Shown here piece by piece: positions 1 to 12,557 of a DNA stretch of 64,000 nucleotides. Source of the stretch: Geosiphon pyriformis (taxonomy: Eukaryota > Glomeromycota > Glomeromycetes > Archaeosporales > Geosiphonaceae); assembly GCA_016748015.1 (NCBI GenBank), contig JAAOMT010000727.1, positions 207,616 through 271,615 on the forward strand, read 5' to 3'. The first letter of the stretch is position 1; each line of letters starts with the position of its first letter. The position numbers and the translations under genes were made by a program. The notes beneath the pieces were generated by a model. It searched no databases, had not been told where the DNA came from, and saw only the letters and a program-made list of their open reading frames with translations.

Positions 1-32
1 GTTTTCACATAGAAACTCAGTCTTGTCGGTCT

Positions 33-533
33 CTATAGTTGAAATTGTTTAAAAACTGGGAGGCTATCAACATTAACGTTTAAATCTGTGTTAAAATGTA
101 CAATACCGTTGCGTGGTCTTTTTGGAGGACGCTCGAGTTCTGCAAGTGAAACAACATTCAAGAACGTTGAAGTTGCGAGTGCAACACTCATGAGTCAGTC
201 ATTACCCAAAGTCATAAACTCTTTCCCAACGTTCAAGTCACAAGTCACGAAGTCGTTACCTATCAACGTATCTTGTAATTTTTCCATCTGCAACTCCCAT
301 CTATCTTTGCTCGCCTCCAGCTTTTTTTCTTGCTTTTCCAGATCTTCCTTTTCTTCTATCCATGCCTCTTTTTCATCAGTATCCGTCCACTTTTTTACTC
401 TCAGATTCCTCTTCAACTCTTCTAATCTATCTCCCTTCTCACCCTCCATAAACTTCTCTAGCTTCTCCACGCATCTCTCATAATGGGTCGTAGCCACCTC
501 TAATTGACGTTTAATATCTTCAACAGCAGACAT
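33..533 (-). CDS. Small coiled-coil protein with basic C-terminal patch, two exons
   Basis: The ATG is at 533-531. Exon 1 runs 533-206. The intron (205-140) has a GTAATG donor and a TTGCAG acceptor, and exon 2 (139-33) ends in TAG. The spliced frame gives 144 residues. Residues 1-95 are almost wholly charged heptad-like sequence rich in E, K and L with few helix breakers, so a coiled coil is the likely fold. The C-terminal exon opens with a basic run (RPPKRPR) that resembles a nuclear localisation signal. I recognise the general type as one of many lineage-expanded coiled-coil proteins in Rhizophagus genomes, but I know no function. Codon use is much less AT-rich than the flanking DNA, which argues for a live gene. 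Unspliced, the frame would stop at 195. Confidence 0.65.
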
Positions 534-1451
534 GGTGTTTTGCGTGTTTGTTATGGTTCGAGAAGATATGGCCTAATATATGTTTGGTTCGTGTCAATGA
601 CGTTTCAGATCTTTGATTTATCAGTATAAATTTACTATTTAGGTAACAAACCCGCCTTTGTTAAATTACAGGAGTTTTTACTCTATAATATAATTGTTTT
701 TTTAATAATTATTGTATTATGCAATATTCATTAAATTATTTTTTTTGGTTAAATTAAGACTATTATTGTTTTATATATTTTAATATTGAATAAAATTCGT
801 TTTATTATTTTAAAATAAAAATAATTGTAAGTTTTAAAATTAAACCAGTATTAAATATATTTTTATTATTATTTTGCATATATATATGTAACTTTATATT
901 AATTTTTAACTTTTTAAATAAGTTTATATTTAATTTATAAATAAAACAGATTTAATAATGTTATTTTTAATTAAATATAATTTAATTAAAACTTAAAATA
1001 TGTAACAAAAATATTACTTACATATTTTTTATATATAACCAATAATTTAAACTTATAATAAGCTATATAAATTAAAAAAACTATTTGTTTTTATTTTATT
1101 TATGTTTTTAGCAACTTTTATTTAAATACTAATTTAATTTTATTTTAAACATTATATATTTAAGTTTTAATACTTTATTATTACTTTTATATTATTATTT
1201 TATATTTTTACAAAATTATTAATTAATTATTTTTATTTTTATTAAATAAATTTATTATTTTTTATTATTTAAAAAACATATATTATAGTTTTTATAAATT
1301 TTTAAACAATAAAACAATAATATTAATAAAATTTTTAATTTAAAAAAATAAAAAAACAGTTTTTAAAAAAAAAATTCTGTTTTTGTTATATTTCTATTAC
1401 TATTTTACAAAATAATAATTTTTTTGACTTAAATTTAATAGCTATTATTAA
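534..1451. other. Extremely AT-rich non-coding DNA
   Basis: From about 660 onward the sequence is mostly runs of A and T with almost no G or C. I see no open frame, RNA gene or clear repeat unit. The first 130 bases form the presumed promoter region of the coiled-coil gene on the minus strand. Confidence 0.7.
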
Positions 1452-2228
1452 TAATTCTATATTGCTAATGCTGCTATTGGTTCTAGTTTTATTCTTTCTG
1501 TCAAAACATTACACCACTTTCTTAGCATAAAAGACAAACCCCTTTTTGGTAATACTCATCATATAGTCAAAAGACTTTATAAAACTGTTAATCTTCTTGG
1601 GTGGAAATTCAAGTACATGAATGACATAGTTGATAAATCATTCAGTGACCTGATAGACAAGCATTGTACTTTTGATATATGGCATGCAAATGGTCAGATT
1701 AGGTCTGGTTACACAAGTTCTGCTTCTGCAATGCTCTATTTGTACTTTATAAAGACTTTACACTATCAGCTGTCTGTGGCCAAGAGAAAAAGGTTATATA
1801 ATTTGGGTTATCTTAGTGTATTGTGCATTCAATATAGACTTTTAGAAGATTCAGATTATATGTTTGTTTATATTTCTAATGTCAACATTCATAAAGACTT
1901 AATTTTGAATACTATCAAGAATTGGACAAATTTGTTGGGTGTACATATTACTTGTAATATGGTGGTTCACTCATTTTGTGAGGCTATGAGCTTGAATTGT
2001 CTGTATATGTTTTTGTTCAAAGACTTTGTGTTGAAAAACTGGGTGGCTGAGGCAAAGGATTTATTAAGGAATAATTCAAATAGTGAATCTTTGGTCATTA
2101 ATCTGGTTTGCCATTTTGCTGAGAGTCATAGATTTAGTGTATGGCTGCCAAGAGCCAAACTGAGAGCCTATTATGAGAAGCATGATCTTTTGCCACGTGA
2201 TGGATTCATAATTTTGGCATTAAGCTAG
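1452..2228 (+). pseudogene. C-terminal fragment of a LINE ORF2 protein
   Basis: One frame is open from about 1452 through the ATG at 1617 to TAG at 2226-2228. It encodes about 259 residues matching, from memory of the family, the region after the reverse transcriptase in Rhizophagus LINE elements. The usual C-terminal zinc-binding stretch (C-x2-C, then H and C) can still be traced but is broken. The second Cys of the pair is Tyr in CIQY, the His of the DH pair is Tyr, and the final Cys is Tyr, each explained by one G-to-A or C-to-T change. Beyond the stop, the frame still reads like the family tail for about 30 residues. The RT core and endonuclease are absent upstream, so this is a truncated, dead copy. 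Confidence 0.6.
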
Positions 2229-4639
2229 ATATACATGTATGTTTTAATCTTTATCTTCAATTAGATAGTGTGCAGTTTAGTTTTCTACATGATTTTTTTA
2301 TGACTGGTATTTTTAGTATGTAGTGTCATTTTGATTGGCTTAAATAGCTGGTTACATATGGAAAATGCATGAGCCATACTTAATATAAAATCTGTTTGGT
2401 TTTATGTAATTAGGTAGTAATTGGGCTGTATTCATTAAACTTAATAAAAAAAAATAATATAATTAAAAAAAGTCAATAAATAGAACTATTTATGGTTTTA
2501 TAAATAATATTTTTACACAAAAATTTAAAGTTTTGGTGAAAAATATTAAAAACTTAAATAATAAAATAATTTTAATTTTAAAAATAATTTTAGATAATAT
2601 TTGTATTAAATAATTTAAAAACTAATTTTGCAAAAAAGATATTTTTTTTTAAATATTAATATTAATTAAAAAACAAATAATAAAAGTAAGATTTTTTTAT
2701 ATTTTTAATCAAATATTTTAAACCTAAAAAAACAAATACAAATAAAATAATAGTTTTTTTATTTTATATTTTATTGCTTTAAATTTTAAATATTAATTTG
2801 TTAATAATTGTTAAAAAATTATTAGATTTATATTATCTTTAAAAAAAATTTGCAAAAAATTATAACATTAATTAAAAATAAAAAAATCTAAATAAACAAT
2901 AATCTTGAAAAACAAAAAATATATTTAAATTAAGTTATAATTTTCGAAAAAAATTCATAAATATTTTTAAAAAAATAATTATTTTAGTTTTATTTAAATT
3001 TAATAAAATTATATTAATCTAATAATAACTGATTAAACTATAATAAAAAGTTATAATAAAATTTGTTAAATTTAATCAGATTAATTTATTGGTTTTAAAA
3101 TATTTTTTTAATTAATAAAAATTTTATATATATAATTAAGACTAATAAAAATTAAACAATATAAAAACAAAAAATAAATTTAAAATTGTATTGTTTATTT
3201 TGTTTATGTATATTATTGTTTATAATAATCTTTTAAATAAATCTAAAAAAATTTACATTATAAATTATATATATTATTATAAAATATAATATATAATTAT
3301 TTATTTTAAGAATAAAAAAATTTGAAATTTATTATATTATTTGTGTTTTTAGTAAAAATTATATTTTAAATATTTTAAATTAAAATATAATTTACTTAAA
3401 AGATTTTTTAATAAATTCTAAAAATATATGTTTTTTTAAATTAATTAGTCTTATTTTGTTAATTTTTATGTTAAAAAAAATGTTTTATTTTTTATATAAT
3501 TATTTATAATAATAAATTATAAATTTAAATAGTTGGTTTTGGCCAAATTTTTGGTTAAAATATATTTTATTTAATGTTTTTTTTAATTTATTTTTTTATT
3601 TATAGATTTTAAATAAATATTTTAAAATATAATATTAGGTTTTTGTTTAATTAAATCTTATTAATATTTTTTAAATTAGATATCATATTTTTATTTGCTG
3701 TTTTTTTTAGTTTATAGTTTTTTTTTAATATTAACTTTTAATTTTAATATGATTTTAGACAATATTTTTAAGAAAATTATTAATATATTGTTTATAAACT
3801 TTGGTTTTCTGTTTTTTTAATATTTAAGTTAAAATATTTTAAAGCTAAATTGATAAAACTTTTATATTTTAATATTGTGTTATTAAAACTTAATAAAATA
3901 TTCTTAAAAATAAGTTATAAATAGTTTTTTTTTAATATTTAATTTAATTTAAAAAATATTTATATGTAATATTAAAAGTATAAAAAATATTGTTAAGTAA
4001 ATTAATATTAATAAATAATATAAAAATAATTAAAATTTAATTATTATATTTATTAAAACTAAATTAAATTTTAAATTATAATAAAATTAAAATTTTGTTT
4101 TTAATTTTAATTTTAATTATTTGAAATTTGGTATTATAATTTTTGTAAACAATAATTTAGTTAGATATATATACAAAATTTTAAAAATAAATTAATAATT
4201 ATTATTATTTAACCTGTTTAAATATAAATGTTTTGTTATTTTTTAAGATTAAATATTAATATTTTTTTAAATATATAATTGGCTTAGATAAATAAAATTA
4301 ATTTATAACCAAACTGTAAATAAATTTTTTTTGTTATTTTAGATGACAATTTTAATAAAAATAAATTTAAAAAAATATTAGTTTTAAAAAATATTTTAAT
4401 TTAGATTTGATTAATTTTTTTTTTATTAGATTTAATGAACAAAATTCAACTACTATTTAAAAATTAAGAACAAACTAAGTGTTTTAGTGCTAAATATAGT
4501 TCATGTACTTTTTATATGTAACCAGTTATTTAAGCCAATTCAGACTATATTATATTGATATAATAAAAAAAAACTTATCTAAAAACAACATTTTCTAAAT
4601 AACTTTAAACAAAATAATACTACAAAAGACCAATTTAAT
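2229..4639. other. Very AT-rich non-coding DNA
   Basis: Apart from the first 200 bases, which look like the decayed tail of the LINE fragment, this stretch is nearly pure A and T, with no coding signal, RNA gene or repeat unit that I can support. Confidence 0.6.
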
Positions 4640-6700
4640 CAGCCATTTGGCTGTCTTCAAAGAGTTAGTTTTAACACTAATAGATTCATATGCTCAAAAA
4701 AACATCAAGTTAAAAAACATATTATTATTTATGTTAATTAAACACTCCAAATTACCAGACATATCAATATTATTTATGCAGCATTTTTTCTTCAAAGAAA
4801 CCATTTTTCTTCCCAACTTACCAACAATTTTGTTAAAAAAACCCAAATAAACCAAACTTATTAATCTTTAAACTAAAAACACTGCTAAAAATAAGATTGC
4901 TTTTAATAAAATATTTAAATACAGTAATTAATACACCAATAAGTTTATTAATTGATTCAACTAAAGTTGACAACTTAACCAAATCAGATTCTAGAGATAC
5001 CAGCCAAAAAAAAAACAGAAAATTAACAACAATTACAGAAAAAGAAACAGAAGCTACCAAAAAAAAATTCAAAAGAATTTAAATAAATAAAGATCTTAGC
5101 ATAAAAAACATTACTCATAAAACATAATTTGAATATTTTAGGAGCCATAAAAAAGGAAGATAAGAAAACTGTATAGTTTGCAGTTAAATGGCTCATCTCT
5201 TGGCATTTAAAGCAGCATTGACAATTAGAAGTTTTTTACTAAATACAGCATTTTTTTAATGTATCAGTCTTGACAACTAGAGAATTCAAATCAATTTAAG
5301 AGCCAAATATAACCAGAGCAAATTGGAAATGAGAACCAAAATCAGATAAATGAAAAATGAAACAAGTTTGACTACCAACTTGAAAAATTATATTATTAAT
5401 CTCAAAAGCAGTATAGCCAAAAGAAAGATTAACCAATTTAGTTCTAAACTTATTATAAGACACAATAATTTCTTTTTGATTCACAAAAGAAAAAATCCAA
5501 ATACTATCTTTGTTTACTAATACTAACTAATAATTAAGAATAAATGCAACAGTTTTTAATTCATTAAAATAAGCAACTACATATTACCAAATACCAATAG
5601 GCTTTTACTAAAAACACCAAAAGCTAATTTAATATTAACAACAGACATATTCAAGAGCATATTATGCAGTACAACAACAGCAAAAAAGAAACCAGACTTA
5701 GAAACCACTGAAGATTTGGCAATATTAAAAGTAACAAAACAAATAAAACTTGTAAGCTCAATCAGAAATACAGCATCCAAAGAACTTTGAAAAGCAAATT
5801 TCATATAAAAAAGCTTCAAATTGTTTTTTGTCACTAACTTTACATCCAAAAAACCATGTACAAACCAAAAAACAGCTTTAACATAAACCAATTTGATCTT
5901 AAAAGTATTACCAAGTACTAGAATAAAGACTATCTACTTATTAAATCTTTGACAACTAGTAATAGTTTTACAAATATTACCAATAGCAGCACCAAAAACC
6001 AGAGAAAATAATTCAGTTTCTATTTGATCAGTCCAATTCTCAAAAACAGATGACTCAATAAAAAATGATTATTTTACTTTTAAAACTGCCAAAAATTTAT
6101 TAGAAAGCATCACATTTGGCAATACAGCCAGTAATTAATCTTGGTCTATCTTAGATAACATACTAAATAATATAGTAAAGATTTTACTTAAGATCTTAGT
6201 TAGAATCACAAAGAAGTTCAATATAACAATAGCAGAGACAAACAATTGCTTTCATTTTTTGAGATATTGGTTTTTTTGACTATTTTGTTTGAAAAAATAA
6301 TACTAGTAACATCAAGTATAAAAGCAATAGTAAAAAAGACCAGTTTGTTAACTAGTCTGTTATTAAAAATCTTTGGACTCTTGAAAAGAATAAAAACAAT
6401 ATTGGAACTAATTTAAGTATGTTTTTTGAAAAAATTTTGATTAGTAAAAAACCAGCCAAAAATGAAAAAAATGTTTTAGCAATCATTAAAGACAGTTTTT
6501 CATTATTAATATCTAAGAAAAATATAGTCAAGACATTATGTTTAATTATTTTAATAACAAATAGACTTTTTTATATTGAAACTTTATTAGTTACTATAAG
6601 AAAAGTAATAATTGCAGTTTTTTTACTCTTTGTTCTGATTGTAATCATAAAATTAAGAACACAAAGAGTTTTTCTGAGTTTTTTGATTTTATAATAAATA
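4640..6700 (-). pseudogene. Decayed LINE ORF1 (RNA-binding, zinc-knuckle protein)
   Basis: Read on the minus strand, this is a broken frame matching the ORF1 protein of a LINE family I know from Rhizophagus. The best piece is 5891-5577 (about 104 residues, holding AAD-IKLA-like and FGVF motifs). Next, 5484-5296 has the GYTAFEINN and FQVG signatures. A knuckle follows near 5250-5190, reading CCFKCQEMSHLTANY with the last Cys turned to Tyr. A helical C-terminal piece lies at 5072-4833. Frames are broken by several stops and shifts. Gln, Arg, Ser and Pro codons have largely been replaced by stop, Phe, Leu and Tyr codons, as expected from C-to-T loss. No RT follows downstream on this strand. The family assignment rests on motif order, not alignment. 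Confidence 0.55.
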
Positions 6701-7259
6701 ATATTACTTATAAAATAATATAAAAAAAATAATATAATATTAAAATTTTAAAAAACCAAAAAAAATTTTAAAAATTTAAAAATATTAAAAATTTTAATAA
6801 TTATTTAAAAATATATATTTTTGTATTATAAAAATTTATATAATAATAATAATTTTAAAAACAAAAAAAACATTAAATTATTAATTTATTTAATTTAAAA
6901 GTTAATAAATTTAGTATTTAAAATAAAAATTTTTATTTAATAAAAACACAATTATTATATTAAATTAAATTAAAATATTTATTAAAATTGTATATATATA
7001 TAAATCATAATTTATTTTATTAATAATTATTTATTTTTAATATTAAACTTATTAAAACAATCAATATTAATAGTGCTTATTTAAAAAATCTAATAATATT
7101 AAAACAATAATTTTTAATTATAATTATTAACAAAATATTAACTTTTTATTTATTTATTTTGTATTATTATTTAATTATTAATTAATTAAAAAAAATTTCA
7201 AAATTACAAGATTAAAAATTGTTTGATAAAAAATATAAAAACAAATATAAAATTAATTT
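6701..7259. other. Very AT-rich non-coding DNA
   Basis: Almost only A and T with short homopolymer runs. I see nothing coding or structured. Confidence 0.6.
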
Positions 7260-7930
7260 ATTAATAATTAAATTACTTATTAAAAAAATATAAAATACTA
7301 GAATAAACCAATTATTATGCCAAAAAAATTCAATACCAAATATTTTTAATTATTATTACTTAAATCTTTGTTTATTATACAAAAAACTTAATTACCAAAA
7401 TTTTAAATTTAATAAAATTCTTAATTTTATTAATTAGTACTAACTTATAAATTATTTATTTATTTATCTATTTGTAATATTTGGTGTTTTTTGTAAAATA
7501 TATTTTATAAAAAATAAAACATAATTAGTAATTATTTAACAAAAAAACAAAACTAAAATTTATAAGATTATTATGTAAATATTTTCAAAAAAATTTAAAA
7601 TTAACAATTAGTTATTTTTTAAAAGAATTTAAATATAATTTTTACATAAACAAAAAAATAAAATATAGTTAAAAAAAATTTAATTCAAAATTTATAAAAC
7701 AGACTTTTATAAAAAGCTTTATAAAATTATATAATTAATAATATTTAATATTTTGTTTAATATTTTAGCAAAAATTTATTTAAAAATTAATAAATATTCA
7801 AAAAAAAATTTTATTAATTATAATTAATACAATATTTAAATTATTATTATAAATATTAGTAGCAACTTTTAAAAAAAAAATATCTTCATAAAAAAATTTC
7901 AAAGATATTTTATTATTAAAATTATCTTAT
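7260..7930 (+). mobile_element. Most decayed copy (A) of the LTR family: LTR 3' part, primer-binding site, leader
   Basis: This stretch aligns by eye with 9540-10100 and 11600-11990. Shared landmarks are a block around 7300-7400 ending in a TTTATTATACAAAAAACT-like string, the LTR end at about 7479, and then TTTGGTG, the primer-binding start, at 7480. The following 400 bases follow the gag leader of the other copies but have lost nearly all C and G. The 5' end of this LTR cannot be traced. It is the oldest-looking of the four copies in the window. Confidence 0.5.
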
Positions 7931-8079
7931 TATTATCTATTATAAAAACAAAAAAAAATACCTAAAAAAGAAAATTTCTTTCTTATCAATTCTTTGGTTA
8001 TGACAAAAATAAAATTATTGAACAAATAGTTTTTTTTTCTTTTTTTTCTTTTTGTCTTTTTTAGTTATTTTTTCTAATT

Positions 8080-8844
8080 TTTCTTTTTTTATTATAATAA
8101 AACTAATAGGCTTTTTTGCTGATGGTTCTAATTTGAATTTAGCTGGTTTGGAAATATGCTTAAGCACCAAAAAAAAGTGAATAAAAAATATATACTCCTG
8201 TAGTGTATTTTATAAAAAGCCAAAAAAGTCTAATATAGGTGTTAATATAATCAATTTGTCTGCTGGCTCTTTAAGCTTTAAAGATATTGGTGTTTTAAGA
8301 TAACAAAATTAGTAGCAAAGTTAGTAGTATTAACAGTCTATTGGATGTGAAAAATATAAGAAACATAGTTGCTAAAAAGACTAGTTATGTGAATTTGGAT
8401 ACTTTGGTAATTAATAAAAATATAAACAATATTATATTGTAAAAAACTTGTACTTGAACATATGTGTTGAGTTAATTATTAAAAGCTCTTTTATTTGTGA
8501 ATTTAAGTAATGATAAAAACATTTTAATATTTCTATAATTTAAGTTCAATGATTCCAAACAACTTTTATTAATTAGGTCATATGTTTTGAAAAAATAGAG
8601 TTTTAATTTGATAAACTTTTTTATATTGAATATTGAGCTTTTTGCTGTGCTTTGAAAATTTTCTGGTGATAAGTTAATAGCAATAAAAAAAATTTTCTAT
8701 TGTGTTAATAATTTTGGGAGAGCATTAACTTCTTCAAAATTTTCTGGTATAATTAAATCATTTTTTATATTTAAATTTAGTTTAAAAAAGACTAGAAAGT
8801 TGGCAATTAGTAAAAAATTTTAGTCAATGATAATATTAGAATAA
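8080..8844 (+). pseudogene. N-terminal part of a second LINE ORF1, cut by an LTR insertion
   Basis: The plus-strand translation shows, in one frame, the string YVNLDTLVINKNINNII, then further blocks (LIAIKKIFYCVNNFGRALTS and KSFFIFKFSLKK). These match the N-terminal half of a LINE ORF1 I remember from Rhizophagus, distinct from the minus-strand copy at 4.6-6.7 kb. In-frame stops sit where that family has Gln, Arg or Trp. The homology ends abruptly at about 8844, exactly where an LTR begins, so the LTR inserted into this LINE. The ORF1 C-terminus is not seen on the far side. Confidence 0.5.
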
Positions 8845-9720
8845 TATTACTTATAAAAATTAGGAATTATAATAAGTAAATAAAATAGCCAATCAAAAAT
8901 AGACATAGTAAAAAAATTACAGGATTTCAGAATTCCAAAATTCTAAGATTTTTCTCAAAAAATTACAGGATCTCAGAATCTCAGAATTTCATAATTTTTT
9001 TTGAGGAATTACAAGATCTCAAAATCTCGCAATTTCAATTTTTTTTTAAAGAAATTAAAAAATTTTAAGAAATTTTATATAATACAAATTATATATATAG
9101 TAAGAATATTAAAAGCAAAAAAATATTTGATACTATTTAACTTAAAAATAGCAAATTATTTTAGAACTTTTTCTTCAAAGGATAGTTTTCTATAATTTAA
9201 AATAGAATTACATTAATATCAATAAAATTATCTAATTATCATCTAAATTTATGTTTTTGTTATTTAATTAAAAAATATTAATCATTTTTTTCATCATTAA
9301 CAGCTTATGTTTATAAACTTTAATACTTAATCACATTAAATTAATAGTTCTTGATCATAGTTATTGATAAGATACTAATTTTTTATTTTTATTTTTTTAT
9401 TTTTTGTTGCTTATTAATTAATAAAAAAATTAAGTGCTAAATATTTAACATTAAGAATAGCCTGGTAAAAAACTTAAAAACAAGGATAGAAATTTAAGAA
9501 TAGCTTATCAGAAGGGCATAACTGCCAGAATAAATTGGCCATTATACTAAAAAAAATTCACAAAAAAAACCATTAATTAAATATCTGTTTATTATACAAA
9601 AAACTCAACCAAAACTTTCAGACTTCAAAACCTTTAGAAATTACCAAAATTTTTTAGCTATTAAGTACCAAGTTAGAAATTTGTTATTTGTTTTAACACT
9701 TCAAATAATTATCTGTAATA
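8845..9720 (+). repeat. LTR, copy B
   Basis: The copy is 876 bases, compared with 873 for the solo copy at 20,477-21,349 in opposite orientation. It starts TATTAC (ancestral TGTTAC) and ends TAATA (ancestral TAACA). Near its left end are repeated AGGATTTCAGAATTCC-like words. A TATATATA promoter-like run lies near 9088-9097. A block near 9420-9545 around AGCCTGGTAAAA and CAGAAGGGCATAAC is shared with all other copies. C-to-T and G-to-A drift is heavy. Confidence 0.7.
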
Positions 9721-11097
9721 TTTGGTGCTTTTTGTAAAGTATAATCTAACAAAAAACTAGCATCAATATTAATTATCTGAAAAAATAACAGACTAAAAAT
9801 TATAGAAAAAAATCATTTAAAATTTGCCAAAATTTTTATTTCAATATTATTAAACTTATTTTAAATTGACAAGTAACTATTAGTTAACTAAATTAGTTTC
9901 AATTTCTATGCCAACAAAAAAATTAAATTTTACTTAAGAAACCAAGAAGATCCAGAAACTGTCCTCAAAAATTTCTACAGTAAATTACTCCAAAGCACCA
10001 TACTTTCACAAAATTATTTGTTTGTCTTACTAATTATAAAAATAAATCAGAAAATTGAGAATTACATCCAGTAGAAATTTTTTATTATCTTTGCAAACAA
10101 AGAGAAATTACAAACTTCAGCAGAAACACCAAAAAAAAAAACCATCTATTTGAAAGAAACCAAGAATTATTTCATGCATTTATTTGTTATACTATTATAT
10201 ACCAAAAAGTATTATCCATATACTATCAAAATTTATATTATTAATTGCAAAAACATTTTTATCCAAAGTACTATTCTAAAATAATCAAAAATAAGCCAAA
10301 TTATTAAGAATCTATAGCAATTTTTTTGAAAAATTTAAATTGTGATTAACAATATTATTAAGATTTTAATCACAGAAAAAGAAGACAGTGATTAGAAAAA
10401 TAATAATTAAAATCTGATTTTAAATAACTTGAAAGTACAAATTTTGATTGTTTAAGCTCTACAAAACTTAAACAATCTAAATTTGCTCCTATTATTTGCC
10501 AAAACTTATCTTCAATTATTGTGATTAATCTACCAGTTGCATTAATTACTGCACAATAACAGCCTTAATTACAATCTTAACAACAACCACAATAATAATT
10601 ACTACTAGCACTAATGGTTTATACACACATTATAAAACTTAAAAAGTTCACTAGCAAAAAAAACAATGTCTAAACATGGCTAAATAATATAGTAAAAGCC
10701 ATTGCAGTCAACAGATAGGATAACATTAGAGCCTTTTAAGCAATTTTTTATTTCTTACAAGACACTGCTAATTCATAATATCAAAATTTTGTAAACAAAT
10801 CTCAAGATTTTGATGCATTCAAAACTGTATTTCTTCAGTATTTTAGCAATAATAATAGCATTAATTATTTGTTAATTAGCTTTACTATTATTAAGCAAAA
10901 TAATATTAAAGTAATTACCACTTACTTAAGATGTTTCTATAGAAATCTGTGCTATTATTTATAAAAAAAAGTACAAAAAAGAAAGTAAGAAAAACAGCCA
11001 GAAAAATAAACCAATAGAAAAATAGTATTTAATAAGTAAGCACAATATCAGTGAATTATATCACACTGCTTATTGTTATAAAATTATAGCACATTGC
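9721..11097 (+). pseudogene. Primer-binding site, leader and gag remnant following LTR B
   Basis: TTTGGTGCTTTTTGTAAAG follows the LTR immediately and corresponds to the primer-binding site of the larger gypsy element. From 9780 a degraded gag frame can be read. The section at about 10,680-10,970 matches Gag of the 16.9-27.8 kb element, with shared strings such as FLQYFSNNN and TTYLRCF compared with FLQYFCDSN and TTYLRRF. A trace of a zinc knuckle (C-x2-Y, ending AHC) is seen at about 11,050-11,100. Many stops break the frame. The element ends where the truncated LTR C begins. Confidence 0.55.
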
Positions 11098-11710
11098 TCA
11101 AAAATATGTAAGATCTTATATAATAAGAATTATATATATATAACAAAAGTGTTAAAAGCAGAAAAGTAAGAATTAATCCAGATAAGTTAATTGGAACTTA
11201 TTAATTATCTAATATCTTTTTCTTTAAAAGATAGTTTTCTACAACTTGAAAAAGAATCAAAACAAGTTTTAATAAAAATATCAATTATTATCTGAATTTA
11301 TGCTATTATTATTTGATTAAAAAATATTAATTAATGCTTTACTATTAATACTTCATATTAATAGAAATTAATACTTAATTATATTGAATTAATAGCTCTT
11401 AATTATAAATATTGACAGAATACTAATTTTTTATTTCTTTTTTTATTTTTTTTATTTTTATTTGTTTCATTTTTTTGTTGTTTATTAATTAATTAAAGGA
11501 ATTAAGTACTAAGTATTTAATATCAAAGATAATCTGATAAAAAACCTGAAAATAAGAGTAAAAATTTAAAAATAGCTTACCAAAAAGGCATAATTGTCAG
11601 AATAAACTAGCCAGTATACTGAGAAAAAAAATTCATGAAAAAAACCATTAATTAAATCTTTATTTATTATACAAAAAACTCAATTGAAACTTTTAGACTC
11701 TAAAATCTTT
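11098..11710 (+). repeat. LTR, copy C, truncated at both ends
   Basis: It aligns with LTR B from the region just before its TATA-like run onward, but the left 200 or so bases are missing. Relative to copy B, the right end, including TAACA and the primer-binding site, has been deleted: the text jumps from the ACTTTTAGACTC block straight to the ACTAGCATTAATATC leader. It lies directly against the gag remnant of copy B. Confidence 0.55.
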
Positions 11711-12557
11711 AACAAAGAACTAGCATTAATATCAACCATCTGGAAAAATAACAAACCAAAAAATCATAGAAAAAAATTATTTAGAATTTGTAAAATTCTT
11801 ATTTCAATATTACCAAATTTATTTTAAACTAACAAGTAATTATTGGCCAGCAAAATCAATTTTTAACTTCTATATCAATAAAAAAATTAAATCATACTTG
11901 GGAAATTAAGGAAATCCAAAAGTTGCTCTTAAAAATTTCTATAGTAAATTATTACAAAGCACTATATCTTCACCAAAACTATCTGTTTGTATTACTAATT
12001 ACAAAAATAAACAAAAAAATTGAGAATTATATTCAGCAAAGATTTTCTATTACTTTTGCAGACAAAAAAAAATTACAAACTTCAGTAAGAACATTAAAAA
12101 AAATATAACCATCTACTTGGAAGAAACCAAGAGCCATTTTATTTATTTATTTGTCATATTATTATATATTAAAAAGTACTATTCACATATTATCAGAATT
12201 TATATCATTATCAACTGCAAAAACATTTTTATTTAAAGTATTATTCTAAAATAATCAAGAGAAAGCCAAGTTATTAAAAACTTATAACAATTTTTTTGAA
12301 AGATTTAAATTGTAATTAACAACACTATTAAAACTTTAATTACTGCCATTTCAACCAAATTTTGGATCTACCAGTTATTGAAAAAATACCAAATTAGAAA
12401 AAAAAACAGTAATTAGGAAAATAATAATCAAAACCTAATCTTAAATAATCTAAAAGTACAAACTTTAATTGTTTAAGCTCCACAAAACCCAAACAATTCA
12501 AATCTGCTTTTATTATTTACCAAAATTTATTTTTTATTATTGTGATCAATCCACCAG
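11711..12557 (+). pseudogene. gag leader remnant of element C
   Basis: The stretch is collinear with 9750-10,550. A frame around 11,923-12,108 is open for about 61 residues. It shares with copy B the strings LKISIVNYYKA and FADKKKLQTS compared with LKNFYSKLLQS and FANKEKLQTS. It probably encodes the N-terminal capsid part of Gag. Several stops interrupt it. The middle of gag is missing, because the text passes directly to protease sequence. Confidence 0.5.

Noticed and set aside
6419-6694. A plus-strand open frame of 91 codons with Leu/Ile-rich segments
   Set aside because: It overlaps the upstream part of the minus-strand LINE ORF1 remnant, and its composition follows from AT-rich antisense sequence.
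540-8000. A mitochondrial insertion, suggested by the AT content
   Set aside because: No rRNA, tRNA or mitochondrial protein pattern is seen, and the recognisable pieces are nuclear retrotransposons.
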